From Colwellia hornerae (GTDB lineage Bacteria; Pseudomonadota; Gammaproteobacteria; Enterobacterales; Alteromonadaceae), in assembly GCF_007954355.1 (NCBI RefSeq), contig NZ_VOLR01000031.1, positions 1 through 41,332 of the forward strand: 41,332 bases of DNA, in the 5' to 3' direction. Made by a program: the position numbers and the translations under genes. The notes below the pieces were generated by a model. That model saw only the letters and a program-made list of their open reading frames with translations. It was not told the DNA's origin and did not search any database. Of this stretch, positions 26,070 through 35,482 are shown one piece after another (within the stretch, counting starts at the first letter, position 1; every line of letters starts with the position of its first letter).

Positions 26070-27500
26070 TTATTCTATTATAGCGACTGCTTCAGTTTCA
26101 AATGGTTCAGGAAGAGCATTTTCTTTTGATTTATTATCCATCCAAGTCAAGGTGTCATAGTAACGTCTGATGTTTTCAACATAATTGACCGCTTCATCAC
26201 CACGTGCATAACCGTATCGAGTTGGTTTGTAATATTTCTTTTGTTTTAATAATGGTAAGCGATCTTTAACCTCTACCCAGCGGTCGGGGTCGCCTCCTTG
26301 TTTTTCTGTGATTTTTCGTGCGTCATTTAAGTGACCTAAACCAATATTATACGAGGCAAGTGCAAACCATAAACGATCAGGGAAAGGGACTCTATCGGGC
26401 ATTCTATCAATCATTTGCTTAAAATATTTAGCGCCACCACGAATACTTTGTTCAGCATCTAAACGACTTTTTATACCCATTTGTTTAGCCGTTGGCAAGG
26501 TTAGCATCATCATACCGCGAACACCGGTATAGGAACGTGCGTGCGGTTCCCAATGAGATTCTTGATAACTAATGGCGGCCAATAATCGCCAATCAATCTC
26601 TTGGCTATACTTTTCAAAGAGGGGTTGGTACTGAGGTAGTTTACCTTCAACGGCTTTAATAAACATTCTAGTATCAACATAATTAAACTCTTCAACATGA
26701 CCATAATATTTGTCATCGAGTGCTAATAATGTACCGTCGTGATGTACTTTGCCAAAAAATTCAACAAGACTGGCATAAATTGATTGGTCATTATTTTTTC
26801 TAACCGCCCAAGCCAAAGGTTGTGGTTTTTTGATGGTAAAGCCAATGCTTATTTCAGGATAATAACGGCGATTAACCGCTAGGGTATTACTGTCGATAAT
26901 GGTGTAGTCGATTTCTGCTGATAATACTTTCAGTAATAATTCTTCGCTATCAAATTCATCACTGACTTGCCAAGTTAAATCACGGTGGCTATTTTTTAAT
27001 TGTATAAGATTTTCTTCATGGCTTGAATGAGCCATAATAAGTAAATTCCCCGTTAAATCTTCTAAGTCACGAGGTCGAATGCCTCCTTGTTTAAAAACAA
27101 GTTTTTGGCTGATATCATCATAACTAGGGGAGAAATTATATTTTTGACGTCTTTTCTCAGTAACCGCTAAGCCCGCTGCTAATATATCGACTTGGCCGCT
27201 GTCTAATTTGTCAAAAAGTTCTTCAAGACTGTAGCTAGGCACTACCTTTAATTCAACGCCTAATGAGTCAGCATAATTTTTTACCAGCTCATATTCAAAA
27301 CCAGCAGCGTCTTCAGCTTCTAGATAATAACTGGTTAAGCCATAAATAGTACCGACCTTAATATAGCCGCGCTCAATTATTCGCTGCAAACTGGCATTAT
27401 TTTCTGTGGGCTGACAGCCAAACAGCAAAAAAGAACTCAAAAAGAATATACTTACAAACTTGCTGATTCTTTTAACTATTTTAAAATTTATCTTATTCAT
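26070..27500 (-). CDS. mltF: Membrane-bound lytic murein transglycosylase F
   Basis: Outer-membrane lipoprotein that cleaves peptidoglycan to 1,6-anhydromuropeptides. The lipobox is LFGC with Cys29. A solute-binding (family 3) regulatory domain spans about 40-265, followed by the SLT domain with catalytic Glu314 (SYQESHWEP) and [13 protein letters not shown]. The 476-residue length is normal for MltF. It is divergent from purL across 190 bp, an arrangement kept in many gammaproteobacteria (tadA, mltF and purL are neighbours in E. coli). Here tadA lies instead 8 kb away beside a smaller transglycosylase gene. Confidence 0.95.
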   Translation of the reverse strand: MNKINFKIVKRISKFVSIFFLSSFLLFGCQPTENNASLQRIIERGYIKVGTIYGLTSYYLEAEDAAGFEYELVKNYADSLGVELKVVPSYSLEELFDKLDSGQVDILAAGLAVTEKRRQKYNFSPSYDDISQKLVFKQGGIRPRDLEDLTGNLLIMAHSSHEENLIQLKNSHRDLTWQVSDEFDSEELLLKVLSAEIDYTIIDSNTLAVNRRYYPEISIGFTIKKPQPLAWAVRKNNDQSIYASLVEFFGKVHHDGTLLALDDKYYGHVEEFNYVDTRMFIKAVEGKLPQYQPLFEKYSQEIDWRLLAAISYQESHWEPHARSYTGVRGMMMLTLPTAKQMGIKSRLDAEQSIRGGAKYFKQMIDRMPDRVPFPDRLWFALASYNIGLGHLNDARKITEKQGGDPDRWVEVKDRLPLLKQKKYYKPTRYGYARGDEAVNYVENIRRYYDTLTWMDNKSKENALPEPFETEAVAIIE

Positions 27501-27588
27501 ATAACGTCATTGTGGCGTGATTCCAGCTTTATTCAAAGCACTTTTTATCAATTATCAAGATTAACTGTTTAAGTTAATCTTTTAACGC

Positions 27589-27617
27589 TTATCAAAACCC
27601 TTTATATAAACTATAAT
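27589..27617 (+). promoter_or_regulatory. Promoter of purL
   Basis: TTATCA (27589-27594) and TATAAT (27612-27617) are 17 bp apart. CGCG follows 3 nt after the -10 box, giving a GC-rich discriminator as at truA and cvpA. No convincing PurR box was found nearby. Confidence 0.6.
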
Positions 27618-27690
27618 ATGCGCGATTTTTCTTCCATTATTTTAACGGCGAAAACGCAATTAAAATATAACTAAACTGGTGATTACGTTT

Positions 27691-30600
27691 ATGACGATGT
27701 TGATGAAAACCCTTCGCGGCGCTCCTGCTCTTTCAGACTTTCGAGTTAAAAAGTTATTAGCTCAATGTGCTGAATTAGAACTTCCTGTGACAGATATTTA
27801 CGCTGAATTCACACACTTTGCACATATCTCAGCTGATCTTAACGACGAAGAGTTTCAAGTTTTACAGCAACTTCTTAAGTATGGACCAAACATTAAAGAG
27901 CACGAACCTGTTGGTCAATTATTATTGGTCACTCCGCGTCCGGGTACTATTTCCCCTTGGTCTTCAAAATCAACAGATATCGCTCATAACTGTGGTTTAG
28001 CGAAAGTGAACCGTTTAGAACGTGGCATTGCTTACTATATTACTGGCGAATCTTTAAATACAGTGCAGCAAGCTCAACTCAATCAGTTAATTTCAGATCG
28101 TATGATGGAAACGGTCTTTACTGAAATGTCAGCAACTACCGCACTCTTTGCTACCGCAGAGCCCGGTGAATTAACCGTTATTGATATTGAAAATGGCGGC
28201 AAAAATGCATTAATGGCAGCCAATGTCGAATTAGGCTTAGCGTTAGCTGAAGATGAAGTTAATTACTTATTCGAAAACTTTACCAAATTAGGTAGAAACC
28301 CACACGACATCGAACTTTACATGTTTGCTCAAGCAAACTCTGAGCATTGTCGTCATAAAATATTCAATGCTGACTGGACTATCGATGGTGTTAAACAGCC
28401 GAAATCACTGTTTAAAATGATCCGCAACACTCATGAAATAAACCCTGACTTTGTCTTAAGTGCCTATAAAGATAATGCCGCCGTTATGGTCGGTAATAAG
28501 GGCGGTCGTTTCTTCCCTAATCCAGCAACCAATATTTATAGTTATCATCACGAAGACATTCAAATTTTAATGAAAGTGGAAACGCATAATCATCCAACAG
28601 CTATTTCTCCTTACCCTGGAGCAGCGACAGGCTCAGGTGGTGAAATTCGTGATGAAGGCGCAACCGGTATTGGCTCTAAACCTAAAGCAGGTTTAGTCGG
28701 CTTTTCAGTATCAAATCTACGTATTCCTAATTTTGTCCAACCATGGGAAACCGATTTTGGTAAACCGGGTCGTATCGTTTCAGCATTAGATATTATGTTG
28801 GAAGGCCCATTAGGCGGTGCAGCTTTTAACAATGAATTTGGTCGTCCGGCTATTTTAGGTTACTTTCGTACTTACGAAGAAGAAGTTAATTCGTTCAATG
28901 GCTCAGAGGTTCGTGGTTACCATAAACCCATTATGCTAGCCGGTGGTTTGGGTAATATTCGTGACGAACATGTACAAAAGCGTGAAATTATCGTCGGAGC
29001 TCATTTAATCGCACTTGGTGGGCCAGCAATGAATATCGGCTTAGGCGGCGGTGCTGCATCATCAATGGCTTCTGGCCAATCAGCCGAGAACCTTGATTTT
29101 GCTTCTGTGCAACGTGAAAACCCTGAAATGGAACGTCGCTGCCAAGAAGTTATCGATAAATGTTGGCAGCTTGGTGAAGACAACCCTATCGCCTTCATTC
29201 ATGATGTTGGCGCAGGTGGTTTATCGAATGCATTTCCTGAATTAGTGTCTGACGGTGGCCGTGGTGGTGTTTTTGAACTGCGTAATGTCCCTAATGATGA
29301 ACGCAGCATGGCTCCTCATGAAATCTGGTGTAACGAATCTCAAGAACGTTATGTTATTGCGGTATCAGATAAAAATTTAGCGACATTTGAACAAATATGT
29401 CTGCGTGAGCGTGCACCATTCTCAGTGGTGGGCCGCGCTACCGAAGAGGAACACTTAACGGTTACTGATGCACATTTTTCTGGTAATGCGAAATGCGATA
29501 CCCCGATTGATTTACCGCTTGAAGTTTTATTAGGTAAAACGCCTAAAATATTTAAAGATGTCGCCACAGCTAAAGCAGCAGGCGATGTATTCTCTTTAAC
29601 GGACATTACTTTAGCTGATGCCGCGGACCGCATATTGTCATTACCGACAGTGGCAGAAAAAACCTTCCTCATTACCATCGGCGATCGCTCGGTAACCGGT
29701 ATGGTTAATCGTGATCAAATGGTTGGTCCTTGGCAAGTACCTGTCGCCGATTGTGGTGTTACCGCCTCTGCGCTCGACTCTTACCACGGCGAAGCGATGT
29801 CTTTAGGTGAACGTACACCGGTTGCTTTACTAAACTTTGGCGCTTCTGCTCGTTTAGCGGTCGCTGAGTCACTCACCAATATTGCCGGTACAGATATCGG
29901 TGATTTAAACCGTATTAAATTGTCTGCTAACTGGATGTCACCGGCAGGTCACCCAGGTGAAGATGCTGGTTTGTATGAAGCGGTTAAAGCCATCGGCGAA
30001 GAACTTTGTCCTGCGCTTGGCTTAACTATTCCAGTTGGTAAAGACTCAATGTCGATGAAAACCAAATGGGAAGACAACGGCGAAGAGAAATCAGTCACTT
30101 CACCTATGTCATTAATCATTACTGCATTTGGTGTTGTTGAAGATATTCGCAAAACCGTGACCCCAGAATTAAGAATAGACCAAGGCGACACTCGAATTGT
30201 TGCTATTGATTTATCAAAGGGTAAAAAGCGCTTAGGTGGCTCATGTCTAGCACAAGTTTATAAGCACTTAGGTAAAGAAACACCTGATGTAGATTGTCCT
30301 GAAACCTTAAAAGGTTTCTTTAATGCCATGCAAACCTTAGTGCGTGATGAAAAGCTTATTGCTTATCACGATATTTCTGATGGCGGTTTATTTACCACCG
30401 TCGTAGAAATGGCATTTGCAGGTCACACCGGTGTTGATATTGATTTAACAAAATTAAACTCAGTTTCAGGTAATGACATTGACGTATTGTTTAATGAAGA
30501 GCTCGGCGCGGTTATTCAAATTCGTGAAAGCGATGTTGCAGCCATTGATGCTATTTTAGCGGCTCATGGGATTTTAGATTGTTGTACTGATATCGGCCGC

Positions 30601-31629
30601 ATTAATAACGAAGACACGCTGCGCTTTAGCCGTGATGGCAAGGTAGTACTTGAAAATTCTCGTACTTATTATCGTACTGTCTGGGCACAAACTACCTATA
30701 GAATGCAGTCACTGCGTGATAACCCAGAATGTGCTCAACAAGAACATGATGTTAAATACGATACCGAAGATCCAGGTTTACATGCCGAGCTTACTTTTGA
30801 TATCAATGAGGATATTGTTGCTAAGTTAATAGCACAAGATTCACTGCAGGGCACTAACCCTAAAATTGCGATATTGCGTGAGCAGGGCGTTAACTCTCAT
30901 GTTGAAATGGCGGCCGCTTTTGACCGTGCTGGTTTTGTTGCCATTGATGTGCATATGTCTGATATTTTATCAGGGCGTGCCGATTTAGCTGACTTTAACG
31001 GTTTAGTCGCTTGTGGTGGTTTTTCTTACGGTGATGTTTTAGGTGCTGGCGAAGGTTGGGCAAAATCAATCTTGTTTAACAAAGACGCTAAAGCCATGTT
31101 CAAAGCCTTTTTTGAACGCCAAGATACTTTTACTTTAGGTGTTTGTAATGGCTGTCAGATGTTATCTAACCTGAAAGAGATTATTCCAGGTTCAGCCGCG
31201 TGGCCACATTTTGTACAAAACAAATCTGAACGTTTTGAAGCACGTTTCTCATTAGTTGAAATACAAGAAAGCCCGTCAGTATTATTTAAAGGCATGTCAG
31301 GTTCTCGTATGCCGATTGCTGTTTCTCATGGTGAAGGTCATGCAGAATTTAGCTCTGAAGAGGCTATTGGCGCTGCCAATGATTCTGGCACGGTTTCAAT
31401 GCGTTATGTTAATAACTATGGTCAAGTTACTGAAACTTACCCGGCTAACCCGAACGGCTCGCCAGACGGTATTACCGCCCTAACCACAACAGATGGTCGC
31501 GTTACTATTATGATGCCGCATCCAGAACGTGTCTTTAGAACGGTTGCTAACTCTTGGCATCCAGACGAATGGCAAGAAGATTCGCCTTGGGTACGCATGT
31601 TTCGTAATGCGCGTGCTTTTATTGGTTAA
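27691..31629 (+). CDS. purL: Phosphoribosylformylglycinamidine synthase
   Basis: Large single-chain FGAM synthase, which uses ATP and glutamine to amidate FGAR in step four of purine synthesis. Order: N-terminal PurS-like region, AIRS-like synthetase halves ([13 protein letters not shown] and [13 protein letters not shown] with the metal/ATP site), and a C-terminal class I glutaminase with Cys1152 ([11 protein letters not shown]) and the His-Glu pair in MPHPERVFR. About 1312 residues, the usual proteobacterial length. I begin at ATG 27691; GTG 27679 and ATG 27697 or 27703 are also in frame, and the homologous core starts at [12 protein letters not shown] terminator follows. Confidence 0.96.
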   Translation: MTMLMKTLRGAPALSDFRVKKLLAQCAELELPVTDIYAEFTHFAHISADLNDEEFQVLQQLLKYGPNIKEHEPVGQLLLVTPRPGTISPWSSKSTDIAHNCGLAKVNRLERGIAYYITGESLNTVQQAQLNQLISDRMMETVFTEMSATTALFATAEPGELTVIDIENGGKNALMAANVELGLALAEDEVNYLFENFTKLGRNPHDIELYMFAQANSEHCRHKIFNADWTIDGVKQPKSLFKMIRNTHEINPDFVLSAYKDNAAVMVGNKGGRFFPNPATNIYSYHHEDIQILMKVETHNHPTAISPYPGAATGSGGEIRDEGATGIGSKPKAGLVGFSVSNLRIPNFVQPWETDFGKPGRIVSALDIMLEGPLGGAAFNNEFGRPAILGYFRTYEEEVNSFNGSEVRGYHKPIMLAGGLGNIRDEHVQKREIIVGAHLIALGGPAMNIGLGGGAASSMASGQSAENLDFASVQRENPEMERRCQEVIDKCWQLGEDNPIAFIHDVGAGGLSNAFPELVSDGGRGGVFELRNVPNDERSMAPHEIWCNESQERYVIAVSDKNLATFEQICLRERAPFSVVGRATEEEHLTVTDAHFSGNAKCDTPIDLPLEVLLGKTPKIFKDVATAKAAGDVFSLTDITLADAADRILSLPTVAEKTFLITIGDRSVTGMVNRDQMVGPWQVPVADCGVTASALDSYHGEAMSLGERTPVALLNFGASARLAVAESLTNIAGTDIGDLNRIKLSANWMSPAGHPGEDAGLYEAVKAIGEELCPALGLTIPVGKDSMSMKTKWEDNGEEKSVTSPMSLIITAFGVVEDIRKTVTPELRIDQGDTRIVAIDLSKGKKRLGGSCLAQVYKHLGKETPDVDCPETLKGFFNAMQTLVRDEKLIAYHDISDGGLFTTVVEMAFAGHTGVDIDLTKLNSVSGNDIDVLFNEELGAVIQIRESDVAAIDAILAAHGILDCCTDIGRINNEDTLRFSRDGKVVLENSRTYYRTVWAQTTYRMQSLRDNPECAQQEHDVKYDTEDPGLHAELTFDINEDIVAKLIAQDSLQGTNPKIAILREQGVNSHVEMAAAFDRAGFVAIDVHMSDILSGRADLADFNGLVACGGFSYGDVLGAGEGWAKSILFNKDAKAMFKAFFERQDTFTLGVCNGCQMLSNLKEIIPGSAAWPHFVQNKSERFEARFSLVEIQESPSVLFKGMSGSRMPIAVSHGEGHAEFSSEEAIGAANDSGTVSMRYVNNYGQVTETYPANPNGSPDGITALTTTDGRVTIMMPHPERVFRTVANSWHPDEWQEDSPWVRMFRNARAFIG

Positions 31630-31673
31630 TTTCTTCTAGTCGGTCTAGTTAACAATAAAGCACTTAATCAGTT

Positions 31674-31707
31674 AATGCCGTTCACTTAAGGTGAACGGTA
31701 TTTTTTT
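31674..31707 (+). terminator. Terminator of purL
   Basis: CCGTTCAC (31678-31685) pairs with GTGAACGG (31691-31698) around a 5-nt loop, with further A-T pairs outside, and runs into T7. The minus strand has no T-run, so it acts on purL only. Confidence 0.9.
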
Positions 31708-31764
31708 GGCTAAATTTTCACTCTTTAAGAAAATTATTTATAGCGTTGTTTTAAACAATATTAC

Positions 31765-32655
31765 TCAGTGGTGTGGCTTATTTGCACGGTTATTAGATTG
31801 CTTTAATGCTAACAAGTCACAAGATAAGTTATTTAAAACATAATCAAGAGTGTGCCCCTTAATTCTAGATAACCATCCTTGGTGTTCCCCATATCCCATA
31901 ACCACAACATTCGCATTATATTTATTTGCTAAAGATGGAATAATATCATCGGCTAATCCTTCCTCAACGTGTAAACATTTACCCTCAAAATAATAGGGTT
32001 TAACAAATGATGTTAGATTATCTAAATGATTTTTAGATTGTTTCATTGGGTCCATTGGCTGAAAGGAAACACTGCAACTTTCTAAATAACAATTAAACAA
32101 ATGAATATCACTCATTAATAGTTTTGCTAAATCAGATGATTTTTCAATAATTTCGTTATTAAATGTTTTATGCGTTACGGTATTTTCCTCTGTTTCTATA
32201 GCCGCCAGTACATTGCCATTATTTAACCATTTATGGTCACCAACGAATAAAACTGAGGTATCTGAAACACGTAATAAATGAGTATATTCTGCTTGTTCAA
32301 ATGTCCAAAGATGTGATGCTTCTTTGAAGCTCTCTGCTACCACCAAGTCATACTGGTTTTCCTTGAGTTGTTTTTTTAGTGCGATAAATTGATCGCGCTC
32401 CTCCCTTATTTTATAGTCAATAGAAATACCTTCTTGTTTGGCAAGGTCAATTAAGCCATTAATTTTATCTTCATTAACTACTTCAGTCGTTGTTTTATGA
32501 TTAAGCCAGCGTTGATAGGCAGAAGGTTTTTCTTTTGTTGCTAAAACAGTCACGGATGCGTGATTTTTTTTAGCCAAAAGTATCGATTTTTTGAGTGAGA
32601 TTAAACCGCTCGTTCTAGGCTGAACTAGCGTTAATATATTTGAGAAGCTATCCAT
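31765..32655 (-). CDS. Tandem universal stress protein, UspE-like
   Basis: A 296-residue cytoplasmic protein with two universal-stress-protein folds in tandem (about 5-145 and 150-285). The second half ends in a nucleotide-loop-like segment, VVMGYGEHQGWLSRIKGHTLDYVL, while the loop of the first half is degenerate. UspE proteins bind small molecules such as ATP or lipids and help in stress and stasis. GGAGA lies 8 nt before the ATG on the minus strand. It stands alone between purL and the deiodinase-like gene, with a 375-bp AT-rich region upstream. Confidence 0.85.
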   Translation of the reverse strand: MDSFSNILTLVQPRTSGLISLKKSILLAKKNHASVTVLATKEKPSAYQRWLNHKTTTEVVNEDKINGLIDLAKQEGISIDYKIREERDQFIALKKQLKENQYDLVVAESFKEASHLWTFEQAEYTHLLRVSDTSVLFVGDHKWLNNGNVLAAIETEENTVTHKTFNNEIIEKSSDLAKLLMSDIHLFNCYLESCSVSFQPMDPMKQSKNHLDNLTSFVKPYYFEGKCLHVEEGLADDIIPSLANKYNANVVVMGYGEHQGWLSRIKGHTLDYVLNNLSCDLLALKQSNNRANKPHH

Positions 32656-33033
32656 GCAAGTGTCTCCGGTTACTTTAACACCACATGATTAACTATAGTT
32701 TATTTATGAAAATACTTTATGTAGCCACAAGACTTATTTAAACTTAAAAACGAAGGATTTATAATAAAATAATCATAAAAAAGTATAAAATATACACAGA
32801 TTTTAACGATTTATTTTAATTCGTTGAAAATAATAGCGTTAATTCTAATATAAATTATAAAGCATAATTTTACTTTACTGATTTGATTTCAATTTATTTA
32901 CCTTATCAATAATAGTGTAAAAATATAGCTACGAAAAATAGCATGCCAACCTGTTATTGTTGTTGCACTTGCAATATCTGTGCAGTGTTATATCCTGCTA
33001 GCTAGTCGTATTAAATAAAAAGGATAAAGTTTG
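32656..33033. other. AT-rich divergent intergenic region
   Basis: About 380 bp between the stress protein and the deiodinase-like gene, very AT-rich, with no supported frame. The best promoter candidate for the rightward gene is TTGCAC (32963-32968) with TGTTAT (32986-32991), 17 bp apart. Nothing else is clear. Confidence 0.4.
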
Positions 33034-33708
33034 ATGCAAGATCATGACTCAAGCCCGCTCACCGATTACATTGAATACCCCGTAGAAGAAATGCGCTTGC
33101 GTTCTGAAAATTTCTACTTGGATATAAAACGTCGCCATAGCATTCGTAGCTTTAGCGATCGCCCTGTGCCTAAAGAGATTATAGAGAACTGTATAAAAGC
33201 TGCTGCAACAGCGCCAAGTGGTGCTAATCACCAACCTTGGCACTTTGTCGCTGTACATAGCAGTGATATAAAAAAGCAAATTAGAGAACAAGCTGAATTT
33301 CATGAACGAGGCTTTTATCAAGGCCGGGCAGGTGAAGAATGGTTAGGTGCTTTAAAAGCGCTCGGCACCGATGCTAATAAACCCTACTTAGAAAGTGCAC
33401 CATGGCTGATTGCCATTTTTAGTCAAAAGAAAGGTGGCATAAGTTCAGCAGAGCAAAAAACTAATTATTATGTTCATGAATCTGTTGGCATAGCGACGGG
33501 TTTTTTAATTAATGCCTTACATACCTCTGGCTTAGTAACGCTAACACATACCCCAAAACCTATGTCTTTTTTAAGTAAAGTGTGTCGACGACCAGAAAAT
33601 GACCGTGCTTATATGTTACTTATCACTGGCTATCCAGGCGAAGATGCTACTGTGCCTCACCATGCTCTAGTTAAAAAACCATTGAATGAAATTGCGACTT
33701 TTATCTAG
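33034..33708 (+). CDS. Nitroreductase-fold flavoprotein resembling iodotyrosine deiodinase
   Basis: An FMN-dependent protein of 224 residues. The FMN-phosphate motif RRHSIRSF (33-40), TAPSGANHQPWHF (59-71) and the late GLVTLTHTPKP segment follow the order and spacing of iodotyrosine deiodinase (IYD). Most telling, the three residues that in IYD clamp the amino-acid part of the substrate appear with the right spacing: Glu91, Tyr95 and Lys116. IYD reduces halotyrosines to tyrosine and halide. Translation starts at ATG 33034 with AAGGA upstream; the TTG at 33031 is an alternative. A MarR regulator gene begins 29 bp downstream. Substrate remains inference; other nitroreductases are possible. Confidence 0.85.
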   Translation: MQDHDSSPLTDYIEYPVEEMRLRSENFYLDIKRRHSIRSFSDRPVPKEIIENCIKAAATAPSGANHQPWHFVAVHSSDIKKQIREQAEFHERGFYQGRAGEEWLGALKALGTDANKPYLESAPWLIAIFSQKKGGISSAEQKTNYYVHESVGIATGFLINALHTSGLVTLTHTPKPMSFLSKVCRRPENDRAYMLLITGYPGEDATVPHHALVKKPLNEIATFI

Positions 33709-33737
33709 TCATTATTTTAAAATCTCGAGGTACTCTC

Positions 33738-34328
33738 ATTACTACATCTGCCAGAAATAAAGCGTTTACGCTAACGCAAGAAATAGCTCAACCATTAGAT
33801 TTAACAAAGCACTTACCGTTTAGAGTCGCGGTTGTTAGTAATTTACTCGCGTTAAATCGTGACTGGAAGATTCGAGATCTCTGTGACTTAGAGCCAAGAG
33901 AAATGCGTGTTCTCTTAAATATTGGCTCATACATGCCAATTAAGTCAGCGGATATTGCTTACCAATCTCGTATTGATTCTTATAATGTTAGTCGTGCAGT
34001 AAAAGCATTAGATAAGAAAGGTTTAATCGATATTCGTCGAGATGAAAAAAGTAAAAATATTAAGATTTTAGCCTTAAATGACCAAGGTAAGTTACTATAT
34101 CAACAACTTACTGCCGCGATGGAGATGCGGTCAAAAGAGCTTGAAAGTGTCTTAACCGCTGATGAAACGAGTGCTTTTTATAATGCGCTCAGTAAACTTG
34201 AAGATAAAGTTGAACAATTACTAGCGAAACAAGCGCTCACTAAAATAGCGCAAGGTGAAGATGCTCCTGGCGATCAAAAAGAATTAATTCGTTGGTACAA
34301 AAAAGGGCAAAGCGGTGATATGGGCTAA
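33738..34328 (+). CDS. MarR family regulator with a rare ATT start
   Basis: A winged-helix regulator of about 196 residues. The frame is open back to 33690 with no ATG, GTG or TTG before ATG 33903. Starting at 33903 would drop 55 residues that read like normal MarR N-terminus (TSARNKAFTLTQEIAQP, then DLTKHLPFRVAVVSNLLAL). ATT at 33738 has GAGG 7 nt upstream and is the only sensible start. The helix-turn-helix lies around SADIAYQSRIDSYNVSRAVKAL. It follows the deiodinase-like gene by 29 bp and probably regulates it, perhaps sensing an aromatic compound. Its last 45 bp overlap the end of the convergent transglycosylase gene. Confidence 0.8.
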   Translation: MTTSARNKAFTLTQEIAQPLDLTKHLPFRVAVVSNLLALNRDWKIRDLCDLEPREMRVLLNIGSYMPIKSADIAYQSRIDSYNVSRAVKALDKKGLIDIRRDEKSKNIKILALNDQGKLLYQQLTAAMEMRSKELESVLTADETSAFYNALSKLEDKVEQLLAKQALTKIAQGEDAPGDQKELIRWYKKGQSGDMG

Positions 34329-34922
34329 ATAACGCTGATGTAAAATTTTTACCCGTTCAACATAAACTTCAGTTTCAGGGAAGGGTGGCACGCCGTTATA
34401 TCTTTTAACCGCACCTTCGCCTGCATTGTAGGCCGCGGAAACTAACGTAATATTACCACCGAACTTCCTTATTAAACGTGCTAAATGTTTAGTGCCCGCG
34501 CTAATATTTTGTTTAGCATCGAAGGAATTTTTAACGCCTAACGCTTTCGCTGTTGCCGGCATTAACTGCATTAGCCCTTGTGCGCCAGTTTTAGACAAAG
34601 CTAGCGGGTTAAAGTGTGACTCTGCATGAATGACCGCAAGAATAAGGGCAGGGTCTATTTTATAAAGCTTTGCTTGTTGATTGATGGTTGTTGTGAAGTG
34701 ATCAATAAACAAGCGCGTGTTATGCCAGTTAACCATAGCGTTAAGTTTACAGGCAAAGCAACCTATGCTGACCTGTTGATAACTTGAGGTTACGGGGGGA
34801 ATATCAGAAAAAGAGCTGATGCCTTTTTCTGACTGGTATTGCTATACCTTTACACTATCTTGTGCAATGACATGATGAGTAAAGCACACCAGTAGGAAAA
34901 ATAAGCCGCAAGATAATTTCAA
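34284..34922 (-). pseudogene. Lytic transglycosylase gene interrupted by an amber codon
   Basis: The intact part from ATG 34736 encodes 150 residues of an SLT domain, with catalytic Glu39 (AVIHAESHFNP) and GAQGLMQLMPATAKALG. Extending the frame upstream reveals a normal secreted N-terminus starting at TTG 34922 (AGAG upstream): a signal peptide (MKLSCGLFFLLVCFTHHVIA), then QDSVKV, an in-frame TAG at 34842-34844, and QYQSEKGISSFSDIPPV running into the SLT part. The full product would be about 212 residues and periplasmic. The amber most simply comes from CAG to TAG. A restart at 34736 would make a cytoplasmic, useless enzyme. tadA lies just upstream. Confidence 0.82.
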
Positions 34923-34966
34923 TAACACGCTCTAGGTTGAAGTAACAATAATACTGAGGTTAGCGC

Positions 34967-35482
34967 TTATTTTTGTGCTAACTTCGCTTGCTGTTTTAAC
35001 GCTTTTTTCTCAGCTCTGCGGCGTTTAAAAAAAGCGGACAGTAATTGGCTGCATTCTTCTGCCATTATCCCTGAAGATAGCACAATTTGATGGTTATGCT
35101 TCTTATCACACAATAAATTAAAGGCGCTACCTGCCGCGCCAGTTTTTAAATCTGGCGTCGCGTATACCACACGTTTAATTCGACTATGTACTAATAAACC
35201 AGCGCACATCGGGCAAGGCTCCAATGTTACATAGAGTGTACAGTCGAGCAAACGGTAGTTTTGTAAGGCTAAGCCAGCACGGCGTATCGCAACCATTTCA
35301 GCGTGGGCTGAAGGGTCGTTCAATGTAATAGATTGATTGTAGCCTTCGCTGATAATTTTATTATTAGCGACAACCACAGCACCAACCGGGATTTCGTTAA
35401 TCGCTTCTGCTTGCTGAGCGAGCTCAAAAGCTCGTTGCATAAACGTTTGGTCGAATGCTTGCTGCTCTTCACTAACCGCCAC
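34967..35482 (-). CDS. tadA: tRNA-specific adenosine deaminase
   Basis: Deaminates the wobble adenosine 34 of tRNA-Arg(ACG) to inosine. The zinc site is HAE (H60-E62) and PCPMC (C90, C93), typical of the TadA cytidine deaminase fold. The 171-residue length is usual, with a basic lysine/arginine-rich tail. Start is GTG 35482; its first base is the last base of the hemW stop (TAGTG), a 1-bp overlap that indicates translational coupling. It is the third gene of an rdgB-hemW-tadA operon that continues to the transglycosylase gene. Confidence 0.94.
   Translation of the reverse strand: MAVSEEQQAFDQTFMQRAFELAQQAEAINEIPVGAVVVANNKIISEGYNQSITLNDPSAHAEMVAIRRAGLALQNYRLLDCTLYVTLEPCPMCAGLLVHSRIKRVVYATPDLKTGAAGSAFNLLCDKKHNHQIVLSSGIMAEECSQLLSAFFKRRRAEKKALKQQAKLAQK

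Noticed and set aside
27640-27670. PurR-like box near purL
   Set aside because: GAAAACGCAA recalls part of the PurR site, but the central CG and the second half of the palindrome are missing.
33903-34328. MarR gene taken from its first ATG (141 residues)
   Set aside because: This would cut away 55 upstream residues in the same open frame that read as normal MarR N-terminus; the ATT start at 33738 explains the data better.
34284-34736. Transglycosylase as an intact 150-residue cytoplasmic protein
   Set aside because: An SLT enzyme without export makes little sense, and the missing signal peptide is found in frame upstream behind an amber codon.
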